A stretch of DNA of 64,000 nucleotides from contig NZ_JAHLQC010000009.1 in the NCBI RefSeq assembly GCF_018918265.1, positions 94,613-158,612 of the forward strand, in the 5' to 3' direction. The DNA is from Falcatimonas sp. MSJ-15 (lineage in GTDB: Bacteria > Bacillota > Clostridia > Lachnospirales > Lachnospiraceae). Made by a program: the position numbers and the translations under genes. Under the pieces are notes generated by a model, which was not told the origin of the DNA, did no database searches, and was given only the letters and a program-made list of their open reading frames with translations. Positions 8,343 to 16,885 of this stretch are shown piece after piece (the first letter of the stretch is position 1; every line of letters starts with the position of its first letter).

Positions 8343-9392
8343 ATGGCTAGGAATAACAATATTAATTTAGATGAAGTAGGTTACAATACTGATGATAAAA
8401 CGAAGTTAAAAATAGATAAAAACAACCAGGATATAATTCTTGATGTTAAGAATCTGCAAGTTGATTTTCACGTTGGTAAGAATAAGATGACAGCTATAAA
8501 GAATGTGAACTTTCAGGTAGCAAAAGGTAAGACACTTGGAATTGTAGGCGAGAGTGGATGCGGTAAAAGTGTTACAGCTAATTCTATTATGAGACTTTTT
8601 CCAAAAACAGTAGGCGAGATTGCTGATGGAAGTATAATCTATGAAGGCAGAGATATAGTTAAGATGACAGATAGTGAGATTAGAGAGATTAGAGGTAATA
8701 GAATATCAATGATATTTCAGGATCCTATGACAGCTCTTAATCCGGTATATAAGATAGGCGAGCAGCTTATGGAGATTCTCTTTGCACATCAGAACATATC
8801 TAAAAAAGACGCATTTGAACGTTGTGTTAATATGCTTGAAAAGGTAGGTATTCCGGCTGCAAGACAGAGAATGAAAGAGTATCCGCATGAACTCTCTGGA
8901 GGAATGAGACAAAGAGTTATGATAGCGATGGCACTACTTACTAATCCAGACATTTTAATAGCAGATGAGCCTACAACAGCACTTGATGTAACAATACAGG
9001 CGCAGGTGCTTGAACTTATTGAAGAATTAAAGAAAGAGTATAATACAGCAGTTTTATTCATTACACATGATATGGGAGTAATAGCAGACATAGCAGATTA
9101 TGTAATGGTAATGTATGCAGGTGAGATAGTCGAATATGATACAACAGAAGGTCTTTTTGAAAAGCCACTTCATCCATATACGTATGGACTTCTAAAGTCA
9201 ATTCCAAAACTCTATGAAGATATAGATAGATTATATACAATAGAAGGTGTTGTGCCTGCACTAAATGAGATGCCTGATGGTTGTAGATTTAGTACAAGAT
9301 GTGAATATTGTACTGAAAAGTGTAAAAGAGAAAAACCACCATTAATTAATCTGTCAGGTGAAAAAAAGGTGGCATGTTTTAGATATGTATAA
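8343..9392 (+). CDS. Peptide ABC transporter ATPase (DppD/OppD type)
   Basis: The ATG at 8343 is preferred over a GTG at 8334, because AGGGGTG lies 7 nt before it. Walker A GESGCGKS, Q-loop FQDPMTALNP, signature LSGGM, Walker B LLIADEPTTALD and the H-loop ITHDMG are all present. The C-terminal oligopeptide-family extension has several cysteines (CRFSTRCEYCTEKC), a region reported to hold a [4Fe-4S] cluster in some OppD/DppD proteins. 11 bp separate it from dppC. Confidence 0.9.
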   Translation: MARNNNINLDEVGYNTDDKTKLKIDKNNQDIILDVKNLQVDFHVGKNKMTAIKNVNFQVAKGKTLGIVGESGCGKSVTANSIMRLFPKTVGEIADGSIIYEGRDIVKMTDSEIREIRGNRISMIFQDPMTALNPVYKIGEQLMEILFAHQNISKKDAFERCVNMLEKVGIPAARQRMKEYPHELSGGMRQRVMIAMALLTNPDILIADEPTTALDVTIQAQVLELIEELKKEYNTAVLFITHDMGVIADIADYVMVMYAGEIVEYDTTEGLFEKPLHPYTYGLLKSIPKLYEDIDRLYTIEGVVPALNEMPDGCRFSTRCEYCTEKCKREKPPLINLSGEKKVACFRYV

Positions 9393-9597
9393 TCAAATAT
9401 AGTATCAGAAAGAGAAATACACCTTATAATCAGAGATTAGAGAATCTATACAAAAAGAAAATGCAGACATTAATTAGATTGTACTTGTGGATATGAAGCA
9501 GAGAAAAGTTGTAAAGTAAGTAGGATTTACATTAGGCAGAATTTATGTAATGAAGTTTGGACAATTGGTTGATGTCTGTGAATTGGAGATGAATAAT

Positions 9598-10572
9598 ATG
9601 GAAAAGAGAGAATTATTATTAGATGTAGTAGATCTTAAGAAATACTATCCGGTTAATAAAACGATCATAAAAGAAAAAAGAAAATATCTAAAAGCAGTTG
9701 ATGGAATAAATCTTCGTATATACAAAGGAGAGACAGTTGGACTTGTAGGCGAAAGTGGATGTGGCAAATCAACACTTGGAAGGACAATTCTTAAATTGCA
9801 TCAGTTAACAGATGGTGCAATATGGTATAAAGGCAACCAGATAGAATCGTATGGATTTGAAGATATGAGAGAACTTAGAAAAGATATGCAGATGATATTT
9901 CAAGATCCGTTTGCTTCGCTTAATCCAAGAATGACAATATTTGACGCAGTAAAAGCACCACTTGATGTATTTAAAATCGGAACTAATGAGGAGCGTACAG
10001 ACAGAGTAAAAAAACTTCTTAACTATGTAGGATTAGGAGAGAATCATATCTATAAATATCCACATGAGATGTCTGGTGGTCAGAGACAGAGAGTAGTAAT
10101 AGCAAGAGCAGTTATATCTAATCCGGAATTCATTGTATGTGATGAACCGGTGTCAGCACTTGATGTATCAGTTCGTTCGCAAGTACTTAATCTTATGAAA
10201 GATATGCAGGAGAACATGCAGCTTTCATATCTGTTTATATCACATGATCTTAGTGTAGTACGTTATCTGTGTGACAGAATTGCAGTTATGTATCTTGGAA
10301 GAATAGTTGAGATAGCATCAAAAAAAGAACTTTTTGAAAATCCTATTCATCCATATACCAAAGCACTTATATCAGCAATTCCTATACCGGATGTTAAAGT
10401 TAAGACAAAGAGGATAATACTAAAAGGTGATGTTCCAAGTCCAATTGATCCACCAACAGGATGTAGATTTCATACAAGATGCCCGTATGCCACTAAAGAG
10501 TGTGCCGAAGTTATGCCTGAACTTAAAGAGATTAATTCACAACATCAGGTAGCTTGTATACATGCGATATAG
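9598..10572 (+). CDS. Peptide ABC transporter ATPase (DppF/OppF type)
   Basis: Three in-frame ATGs exist (9550, 9589, 9598). The last is chosen because TTGGAG lies 9 nt before it and the protein then begins like other OppF proteins (MEKRELLLDVVDLKKYYP). Walker A GESGCGKST, signature MSGGQRQR, Walker B FIVCDEPVSALD and H-loop ISHDLS are intact, and the family C-terminus GCRFHTRCPYAT is present. It is separated from the partner ATPase by about 200 bp with no visible signal. Confidence 0.88.
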   Translation: MEKRELLLDVVDLKKYYPVNKTIIKEKRKYLKAVDGINLRIYKGETVGLVGESGCGKSTLGRTILKLHQLTDGAIWYKGNQIESYGFEDMRELRKDMQMIFQDPFASLNPRMTIFDAVKAPLDVFKIGTNEERTDRVKKLLNYVGLGENHIYKYPHEMSGGQRQRVVIARAVISNPEFIVCDEPVSALDVSVRSQVLNLMKDMQENMQLSYLFISHDLSVVRYLCDRIAVMYLGRIVEIASKKELFENPIHPYTKALISAIPIPDVKVKTKRIILKGDVPSPIDPPTGCRFHTRCPYATKECAEVMPELKEINSQHQVACIHAI

Positions 10573-10640
10573 TGACTGTCTTAGCTGAATTGATTGCCAA
10601 AATAGATTAGTAAAAATGACAGTTTGGAGGAATAGTGTAT

Positions 10641-11924
10641 ATGAGAAAAAGAGTATCAGCAAAACTTTTGCTTGCATTTATGTGTGTATTCTATGTCGGA
10701 GCTAATATGGCGCATCCATTTACTCCAACTCTTTTTAAAAATCTTAACCTTCCGGATTATATGTTTGGAGTTGCACTTGCGTGTATGTCGGTTATGGGAT
10801 TTTTGATTGGCCCTTTCTGGGGAAAAAGCTCTGATGTGATAGGAAGAGTAAAGATTATGTTTATCGGATGTATCGGATATTCAGTCGGTCAGTTTCTGTT
10901 CAGTATAGCATATAATATTCCAACAGTTGTAATAGCAAGACTTTTTTCGGGAATATTTTGTAATGCTACGATAATCTGTTCAATGGCATATATGGTTGAT
11001 AATATAGAGGTTAAATCAAGAAGCAGATTTATGTCATATATGGCAGCATTATCAGCAGTATTTTCAGCAACAGGCTATCTTCTTGGTGGAATTCTTGCAG
11101 ATATATCAATAAGACTTGCATTTAATGTTCAATGTATAATTTTGCTTACAGCAGGTATGTTGATGTGGCTGTTTATACAGGATAACAGACATGAAGATGT
11201 CAATGCTTTTGTAAAGAATGATATATATAAGTATGAGCGTGGTAGTGATAAGAATAGTCTTAAAGATAGTATAAAGAAAGTATTATTGATGTTAAAAGAC
11301 AACAATCCATTATCAGCAATAAAAAGTTCAAAAAGCATATTAACGTCAGTAATGATAGTGTTCTTAATATCAGTATGTCTTGCTAATTTTGCAACAATAT
11401 GTTTTGACAATGCTTTTAATTATTATCTGAAAGCGGAATTCAATTTTCCATCGACTTATAATGGAATTATAAAAGCAGTTGTAGGAATAATCGGGCTTAT
11501 AGCTAATTTTACAATTAATATATGGCTTAGCAGACATACTGAAATTAGAAAGACAATTATATTCGTATTTATATTGGCTTCTATTGCTATATTAATTATA
11601 ATGCAGCAGACACAGATAAGAACATTTATTATTGCAAGTCTGGTATTTTATCTGGTTAATGCTATTTACCTTCCTATGCAACAGACATTAGTTACAATTA
11701 ATGCTGATGCAGATAATGCAGGAATGATATCAGGAATGTTCAATTCGATGAGATCTATCGGTCAGTTTACAGGTTCGCTTATGGCGGGATTTGCTTATGG
11801 ATTTGGAAGCAGGCTGCCATTCATATTTGCAGGAATAGTATTCTTTATGGCGGCAGTTACAGCATTAATTAATTACATACAGAATCAGAGACAAAAACAG
11901 GTTCAATTGGAATTATCAAGATAA
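10641..11924 (+). CDS. Major facilitator superfamily transporter
   Basis: The ATG at 10641 lies 10 nt after GGAGG; a GTG at 10635 is too close. About 427 residues and 12 predicted membrane helices, with an MFS motif-A-like loop (GPFWGKSSDVIGRVKI) between helices 2 and 3 and a long central cytoplasmic loop (KNDIYKYERGSDKNSLKDS). The substrate is unknown. Following the peptide importer and preceding an AbgB-type hydrolase, it could export or import a hydrolysis product; this is inference. Confidence 0.78.
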   Translation: MRKRVSAKLLLAFMCVFYVGANMAHPFTPTLFKNLNLPDYMFGVALACMSVMGFLIGPFWGKSSDVIGRVKIMFIGCIGYSVGQFLFSIAYNIPTVVIARLFSGIFCNATIICSMAYMVDNIEVKSRSRFMSYMAALSAVFSATGYLLGGILADISIRLAFNVQCIILLTAGMLMWLFIQDNRHEDVNAFVKNDIYKYERGSDKNSLKDSIKKVLLMLKDNNPLSAIKSSKSILTSVMIVFLISVCLANFATICFDNAFNYYLKAEFNFPSTYNGIIKAVVGIIGLIANFTINIWLSRHTEIRKTIIFVFILASIAILIIMQQTQIRTFIIASLVFYLVNAIYLPMQQTLVTINADADNAGMISGMFNSMRSIGQFTGSLMAGFAYGFGSRLPFIFAGIVFFMAAVTALINYIQNQRQKQVQLELSR

Positions 11925-11947
11925 AGATATATGTAACTTATATAATA

Positions 11948-12270
11948 CATACAATTCGTATGATTATACAGTTCGTGTGATTATGCAGTTCGTGTGATTA
12001 TGCAGTTCGTGTGATTATATAGTTCGTGTGATTATGCAGTTCGTGTGATTATATAGTTCGTGTGATTATGCAGTTCGTGTGATTATGCAGTTCGTGTGAT
12101 TATATAGTTCGTGTGATTATGCAGTTCGTGTGATTATATAGTTCGTGTGATTATGCAGTTCGTGTGATTATACAGTTCGTGTGATTATGCAGTTCGTGTG
12201 ATTATATAGTTAGTATGGATATATGCAGTTTGTATAATATATGCAGTTAGTATGATATATGCAATTCATA
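11948..12270. repeat. 17-bp minisatellite with a five-unit higher-order pattern
   Basis: Fourteen exact-length 17-bp units (gattatgcagttcgtgt and variants with AT or AC at positions 7-8) run from 11962 to 12199, with degenerate units on both sides. Unit types are AC, GC, GC, AT, GC, AT, GC, GC, AT, GC, AT, GC, AC, GC: the block GC-GC-AT-GC-AT occurs twice in succession (85 bp each). There are no unique spacers, so it is not CRISPR. Confidence 0.9.
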
Positions 12271-12343
12271 AATTATATTTTGCAGAAGAAGTGTTACAAA
12301 ATTATATATATATATAATAAAATTATGAGAGGAAGAATGAGAT

Positions 12344-13705
12344 ATGATGAATGAAAATATTAAGAGCTGGTTTGAGACTCACAAAGAGGAAGTTGCTAAT
12401 CTTAAGAAGACGTTTTGGGAAAATCCGGAGACTGCGTTTACTGAATATGTAGCGGCCGAGACGACAAGAGAATTTTTGCTTAATCATGGCTTTACCGAAG
12501 TAAATGCTTTTGACGCAGAAGAAAAAGGCGGAAAGCCTAATACAGTTATTGCAAAGTGGGGAAGTGGAAAACCTGTTATCGGCTTGCTTGGTGAACTTGA
12601 TGCACTTCCAGGCTTAGGACAGGACGCAGTTCCATATTATTCACCAAAAGAAGGCCCCGGACATGGATGTGGACATTGTCTTATGGCAACAGCCGGAGTA
12701 ACATCAGCAGTTGCATTAAGAGAGGCTATGGAGAAAGAGAATATTCCCGGAACACTTGTATATATAGCATGTCCGGCAGAAGAAACTTTAGCCGGAAAAG
12801 CAGTTCTTGCACGAGATGGATATTTTGATGATCTTGATATTGGACTTATATGGCATCCATCAGGAAGTGATATGGATTTTTCAACAGGAATGGTTATGTC
12901 AGCTACGACTAATATATTGTTTGAATTTCAGGGAAAAACAGCACATGGAGGTACAGCATGGCAGGGCAGAAGTGCACTTGATGCTGCAGAACTTATGAAT
13001 GTTGGAGTACAGTATCTTAGAGAACATGTTACAGATGATTGTCGTATGCATTATGTATATAGAGATGGAGGTGAAGCACCGAATATAGTACCGGAGCATG
13101 CTTCAGTTTATTATTTTTTACGTTCAAGAGAAGAGAATAATGATGACCTTGTAAGAAGAGTGAAATTAATAGCAGAAGGTGCAGCTATGATGACAGAGAC
13201 AAAGGCAAGTTATAGAGTGGAAGCCGGATGCCACAGCTATCATGGCAGTCGTGTGCTTAGCAAGTATGGATATGAATCAGCGATAAAAGTTCCTGATATT
13301 GAATATACTGAAGAAGAATATGATTTTGCAAAAACGATGTATAAGAATGCAACAGGAAAAGAGCCACCAAAAGACCTTGATAAACTTCTTCCGTCAAAAG
13401 TATTAAAAGGTGAGCATATTGATGGATATGCAGGAGGTTCAACAGATGTAGGCGATCTTGCGATGAAATGTCCGACATTACAACTTAGTGGTTTTGGAAC
13501 AGCAATGGGACTTCCGGGACATCATTGGACAGTAGTTGCATCTGCCGGAACTGATATAGGGCTTAAAGCCGCAGTAAAAGCCGGAATGACACTTGCACAA
13601 TTTGCTTATGATATATTCCACAATCAGAAGATAATAGATGAAGCATGGGAAGAATTCCATGAAGATTATAAAGAGCCTTATGTATGCAAGATACCAAAAT
13701 ATTAA
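12344..13705 (+). CDS. M20-family amidohydrolase, AbgB-like
   Basis: 453 residues, matching AbgB (p-aminobenzoyl-glutamate hydrolase subunit B) and its relatives rather than shorter carboxypeptidases. Metal-site motifs: GELDALPG, GHGCGHCL, the catalytic CPAEE and a late histidine in GLPGHHWT. A lid domain is inserted around the ALDAAELMNVGVQYLREH region. The enzyme is cytosolic and would cleave an amide or peptide bond of a small ligand. The partner AbgA is absent. Its place after a peptide importer suggests it processes an imported peptide or folate breakdown product. The site AGAGGA lies 11 nt before the ATG. Confidence 0.8.
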   Translation: MMNENIKSWFETHKEEVANLKKTFWENPETAFTEYVAAETTREFLLNHGFTEVNAFDAEEKGGKPNTVIAKWGSGKPVIGLLGELDALPGLGQDAVPYYSPKEGPGHGCGHCLMATAGVTSAVALREAMEKENIPGTLVYIACPAEETLAGKAVLARDGYFDDLDIGLIWHPSGSDMDFSTGMVMSATTNILFEFQGKTAHGGTAWQGRSALDAAELMNVGVQYLREHVTDDCRMHYVYRDGGEAPNIVPEHASVYYFLRSREENNDDLVRRVKLIAEGAAMMTETKASYRVEAGCHSYHGSRVLSKYGYESAIKVPDIEYTEEEYDFAKTMYKNATGKEPPKDLDKLLPSKVLKGEHIDGYAGGSTDVGDLAMKCPTLQLSGFGTAMGLPGHHWTVVASAGTDIGLKAAVKAGMTLAQFAYDIFHNQKIIDEAWEEFHEDYKEPYVCKIPKY

Positions 13706-13854
13706 TATTAAACAGTTAACCGAAGTATAATTTAGAAAAAACTATACTATCGCTGTAATATGTTGATATGCACAAAAGTTGATGTGCTAAAGCGTAAAAA
13801 TATAAGCAGAATTAATAAAAAACATAAAAAAATTAAGAAAATTAAAATTAACCG

Positions 13855-13882
13855 TTGACAAAATCAAAAAATGGGTTAATAA
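13855..13882 (+). promoter_or_regulatory. Promoter of the ammonium channel gene
   Basis: TTGACA at 13855-13860, 16-nt spacer, TAATAA at 13877-13882 followed by TGT. It closely matches the promoter at 4403-4430 in hexamers, spacer length and A-rich spacer. Upstream, 13706-13850 holds nothing else that I can name. Confidence 0.65.
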
Positions 13883-13929
13883 TGTCAACAACGAAAACAA
13901 AAAACAAAAAATAAAAAAGCACATTAACG

Positions 13930-13969
13930 AAGGCGTTAAAGTAAAAAATTACTTTGACGCCTTATTTTT
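13930..13969 (+). terminator. Terminator-like hairpin in the amt leader (possible attenuator)
   Basis: AAGGCGTTAAAGTAA pairs with TTACTTTGACGCCTT (one mismatch or wobble) around an AAAA loop, then ATTTTTA. It lies about 50 nt after the promoter and 65 nt before the start codon, so readthrough must be regulated or partial. Nitrogen control is expected for amt genes, but the factor is not visible here. Confidence 0.6.
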
Positions 13970-14033
13970 ATCCATTTTTATGAGATTAATCTGATCTGAT
14001 ATATGTGGATGGGTGCGAGAGGAGGACGACATT

Positions 14034-15725
14034 ATGTCAGCTATTAACACAATGTGGGTATTACTTGGAGCAGCAATGGTATACTTCATGCAGGCTGGTT
14101 TCGCAATGGTTGAAACTGGTTTTACAAGAGCCAAGAACGCAGGTAATATTATTATGAAAAACATGATGGATTTTTGTATCGGTACACCATTGTACTGGTT
14201 CGTAGGATTCGGAATTATGTTTGGTTCAACAGGAAAACTTTTTGGTACATTAGATTTCTTCACAAGAGGTGATTATTCAGCAATCTTACCTGACGGAGTT
14301 CCAATGTATGCATACTTAATCTTCCAGACAGTGTTCTGTGCAACAGCAGCAACAATCGTATCTGGAGCGATGGCAGAGAGAACAAAGTTCATCTCATACT
14401 GTATATATAGTGCAGTTATCTCATTAGTTATATATCCAATATCAGGTCACTGGATATGGGGTGGCGGCTGGTTAGCTCAGTTAGGATTCCATGATTTTGC
14501 AGGTTCAACAGCAGTTCATATGGTTGGTGGTGTATCAGCATTAATCGGAGCTAAGATACTTGGACCTAGAATTGGTAAATATGATTCAAAAGGCAATTCA
14601 AGAGCAATTCCAGGTCATTCACTTACACTTGGTGCACTCGGAGTATTTATCCTCTGGTTCTGTTGGTTCGGATTTAACGGATGTTCAACAGTATCAATGG
14701 AAGGCGATGCAATAGAGTCAGCCAGCAGTATATTTGTAACAACTAACCTTGCAGCAGCATGTGCAACATGTACAACAATGTTATATACATGGATTAGATA
14801 TAAGAAGCCAGATATCTCAATGACATTAAATGGTTCACTTGCAGGTCTTGTAGCAATCACAGCAGGTTGTGATCTTGTAACACCAGCCGGTGCAGCAATT
14901 ATTGGTATTGTAGCAGGTATTGCAGTTGTAGTAGCAATTGAATTTGTTGATAAAGTATTAAAAATTGATGATCCAGTTGGTGCAATTGGTGTTCATGGAT
15001 GTTGTGGATGTCTTGGAACATTACTTACAGGTCTTTTTGCAAAAGAAATAGGTGTGTTCTATGGCGGTGGATTCAAATTCTTCGGAATTCAGTGTCTTGG
15101 TGTTGCAGCAGTTATCTTATGGGTAGTTGTAACAATGACAATAGTATTTACAGTAATTGATAAGACAATAGGTTTAAGAGTTTCAGAAAGAGAAGAAATT
15201 GAAGGTCTTGATAGTACAGAGCATGGTCTTGCAAGTGCTTATGCAGATTTCGCACCAACAAGTTTCTCAGGTATGCCTTTAACAGAGCCAGTAACAGGTA
15301 CAACTCCAGTAGAAAAGGCAGTCCCAGTAGAAGTAAAAACAACAGACAAGATTACAGCATCAGATGTAACACTTACTAAGATAGAGATTCTTACAAGACA
15401 GGATAAATTTGAAGCACTTAAGAATGCAATGAATGAGATAGGTGTAACAGGTATGACAGTTACTCATGTACTTGGATGTGGTGTACAAAAAGGTGCAAGA
15501 GAGTATTATAGAGGTGTTCCTGTAGATATTCAGTTACTTCCTAAGATTCAGGTAGAGATAGTAGTTGCAAAAGTTCCAGTAGAAGAAGTTGTAGCAACAG
15601 CAAAGAAAGTTCTCTATACAGGACATATCGGCGATGGTAAGATATTCATCTACGATGTTAAGAATGCAGTTAAGATTAGAACTGGTGAAACAGGTTATGA
15701 TGCAATGCAGGGAACAGACGAATAG
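14034..15725 (+). CDS. amt: Ammonium channel fused to a PII (GlnB/GlnK) domain
   Basis: The start at 14034 follows AGGAGG; an upstream ATG at 14013 lacks a site. 563 residues. About 405 residues of Amt channel with the twin-histidine pore (VHMVGG and GVHGCCG), a linker, then a complete PII domain from about residue 447: TKIEILTRQDKFEAL, a T-loop with GVQKGAREYYRG, then GHIGDGKIF and RTGE. The T-loop Tyr46 equivalent is kept, but the Tyr51 used for uridylylation in E. coli is Val here. PII normally blocks Amt as a separate trimer; here the regulator is tethered to its own channel. Confidence 0.9.
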   Translation: MSAINTMWVLLGAAMVYFMQAGFAMVETGFTRAKNAGNIIMKNMMDFCIGTPLYWFVGFGIMFGSTGKLFGTLDFFTRGDYSAILPDGVPMYAYLIFQTVFCATAATIVSGAMAERTKFISYCIYSAVISLVIYPISGHWIWGGGWLAQLGFHDFAGSTAVHMVGGVSALIGAKILGPRIGKYDSKGNSRAIPGHSLTLGALGVFILWFCWFGFNGCSTVSMEGDAIESASSIFVTTNLAAACATCTTMLYTWIRYKKPDISMTLNGSLAGLVAITAGCDLVTPAGAAIIGIVAGIAVVVAIEFVDKVLKIDDPVGAIGVHGCCGCLGTLLTGLFAKEIGVFYGGGFKFFGIQCLGVAAVILWVVVTMTIVFTVIDKTIGLRVSEREEIEGLDSTEHGLASAYADFAPTSFSGMPLTEPVTGTTPVEKAVPVEVKTTDKITASDVTLTKIEILTRQDKFEALKNAMNEIGVTGMTVTHVLGCGVQKGAREYYRGVPVDIQLLPKIQVEIVVAKVPVEEVVATAKKVLYTGHIGDGKIFIYDVKNAVKIRTGETGYDAMQGTDE

Positions 15726-15827
15726 AATATAAGATTCAAAATATAACACAAATACATAACAAATACATAACAAATACATAATATAGTAAAAACTCAATTT
15801 TATAAAGAATGCCATTTTTCATTAATG

Positions 15828-15859
15828 CACGCTCCTGTATATCAGGGGCGTGTATTTTT
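15828..15859 (+). terminator. Intrinsic terminator of amt
   Basis: CACGCTCCTG pairs with CAGGGGCGTG (one G-U) around TATAT, followed by TATTTTTG. Confidence 0.85.
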
Positions 15860-15902
15860 GAGAGAATAATCTTAAGATAAAATTAAGAGAAATGTTACTT
15901 TT

Positions 15903-15930
15903 TTGTAAGGTATTCGTAAGTTAATATTAT
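15903..15930 (+). promoter_or_regulatory. Possible promoter of the GT51 gene
   Basis: TTGTAA at 15903-15908, 16-nt spacer, TATTAT at 15925-15930. The 130-nt leader that follows has GTCAGGG twice (about 15975 and 16013) and a weak AAGCC/GGCTT stem. The meaning is unknown. Confidence 0.35.
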
Positions 15931-16064
15931 GGTTTGAAACTCCGAAGTCTGTTAATATAGTATTATATTAAGATGTCAGGGTAAAAAAGGTCTAAGCCAA
16001 CATAAACATCAAAGTCAGGGGCTTTTGTTCCCAACATCATATTAATAGACAAAGGAGAATGACA

Positions 16065-16691
16065 ATGAAGAAAAAAAAGAAAAGACTCCGTAGAATAATA
16101 CTATCTATTATAATATTAATTATAACAGTATGTGGTGTTTTAGCAGCACCAATTATAAAAAGAGGATATGTAATGTATGAGGAAGCAGTTGCAGCTAAAA
16201 GTGTAGATGAAGCAATTGCCGAGATGAGAGATAAAGATGATTACATAAAATATGAAGATATATCGCCAACATATATAAATATTATGCTAAAATCAGAAGA
16301 TAGGCGATTTTACTATCATTATGGTTTTGATCCAATAGCTACAGTACGGGCTATGTGTAATAATATAATTGCCGGTAGATATGTACAAGGCGGAAGTACA
16401 TTAACACAGCAGCTTGCCAAGAATATGTATTTTTCATTTGAAAAGAGAATGGAGAGAAAAATTGCAGAGTTATTTGTAGTAGTGCAGCTTGAGAATAAAC
16501 TTACAAAGAAAGAGATTATTGAATTATATTGCAATATGGCATATTTTGGACAAGGGTGTTATGGAATAGAAGAAGCTTCAGAACACTATTATGGTATAAG
16601 TGCTTCAACACTTAATAAGGAACAATCCGAAGCACTTGCATGGACATTAAAAAGTCCGGAGAATTATAATCCTAACGTATATAGTAAGTAA
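16065..16691 (+). CDS. Monofunctional peptidoglycan glycosyltransferase (GT51)
   Basis: The second ATG (16065) fits AAAGGAG at 7 nt better than the first (16059). 208 residues: very basic N-terminus, one membrane anchor, then the GT51 domain with SEDRRFYYHYG (catalytic Glu), GGSTLTQQLAKN, and RKIAELFVVVQLE / KKEIIELYCNMAYFGQGCYGIEEAS. There is no transpeptidase domain, so it resembles MtgA and polymerises lipid II outside the membrane. It is shorter than MtgA of E. coli but contains all five motifs. Monocistronic by context. Confidence 0.85.
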   Translation: MKKKKKRLRRIILSIIILIITVCGVLAAPIIKRGYVMYEEAVAAKSVDEAIAEMRDKDDYIKYEDISPTYINIMLKSEDRRFYYHYGFDPIATVRAMCNNIIAGRYVQGGSTLTQQLAKNMYFSFEKRMERKIAELFVVVQLENKLTKKEIIELYCNMAYFGQGCYGIEEASEHYYGISASTLNKEQSEALAWTLKSPENYNPNVYSK

Positions 16692-16742
16692 ATTGAAAAA
16701 GTAATTGATAAAATATCCTTTCGTAGCTCCTTTTTTCGTATA

Positions 16743-16850
16743 TCGTAGTAAAGTTCCCATTATCTATATGCAATGGGCGTCATAAAGAAAATACTGATTA
16801 TTGGTTAATCGTAATAAAGCCCCCATTATCTGTATGCAATGGGGGCTTTT
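16743..16850. terminator. Bidirectional terminator with a decayed duplicate
   Basis: The active hairpin is at 16816-16850: AAAGCCCCCATT pairs with AATGGGGGCTTT and is flanked by an A-run on one side and a T-run on the other, so it can serve both the GT51 gene and the convergent MATE gene. A copy at about 16743-16786 has the same loop (ATTATCTATATGCAAT) but broken stem ends (TTCCC/GGGCG), showing a tandem duplication of which one copy decayed. Confidence 0.8.
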
Positions 16851-16885
16851 ACATTGTAAGATTTACTAATACCTTTAGTATATAA

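Noticed and set aside
11948..12270. CRISPR-like array
   Set aside because: Repeats follow each other with no unique spacers, units are only 17 bp, and no cas genes are present.
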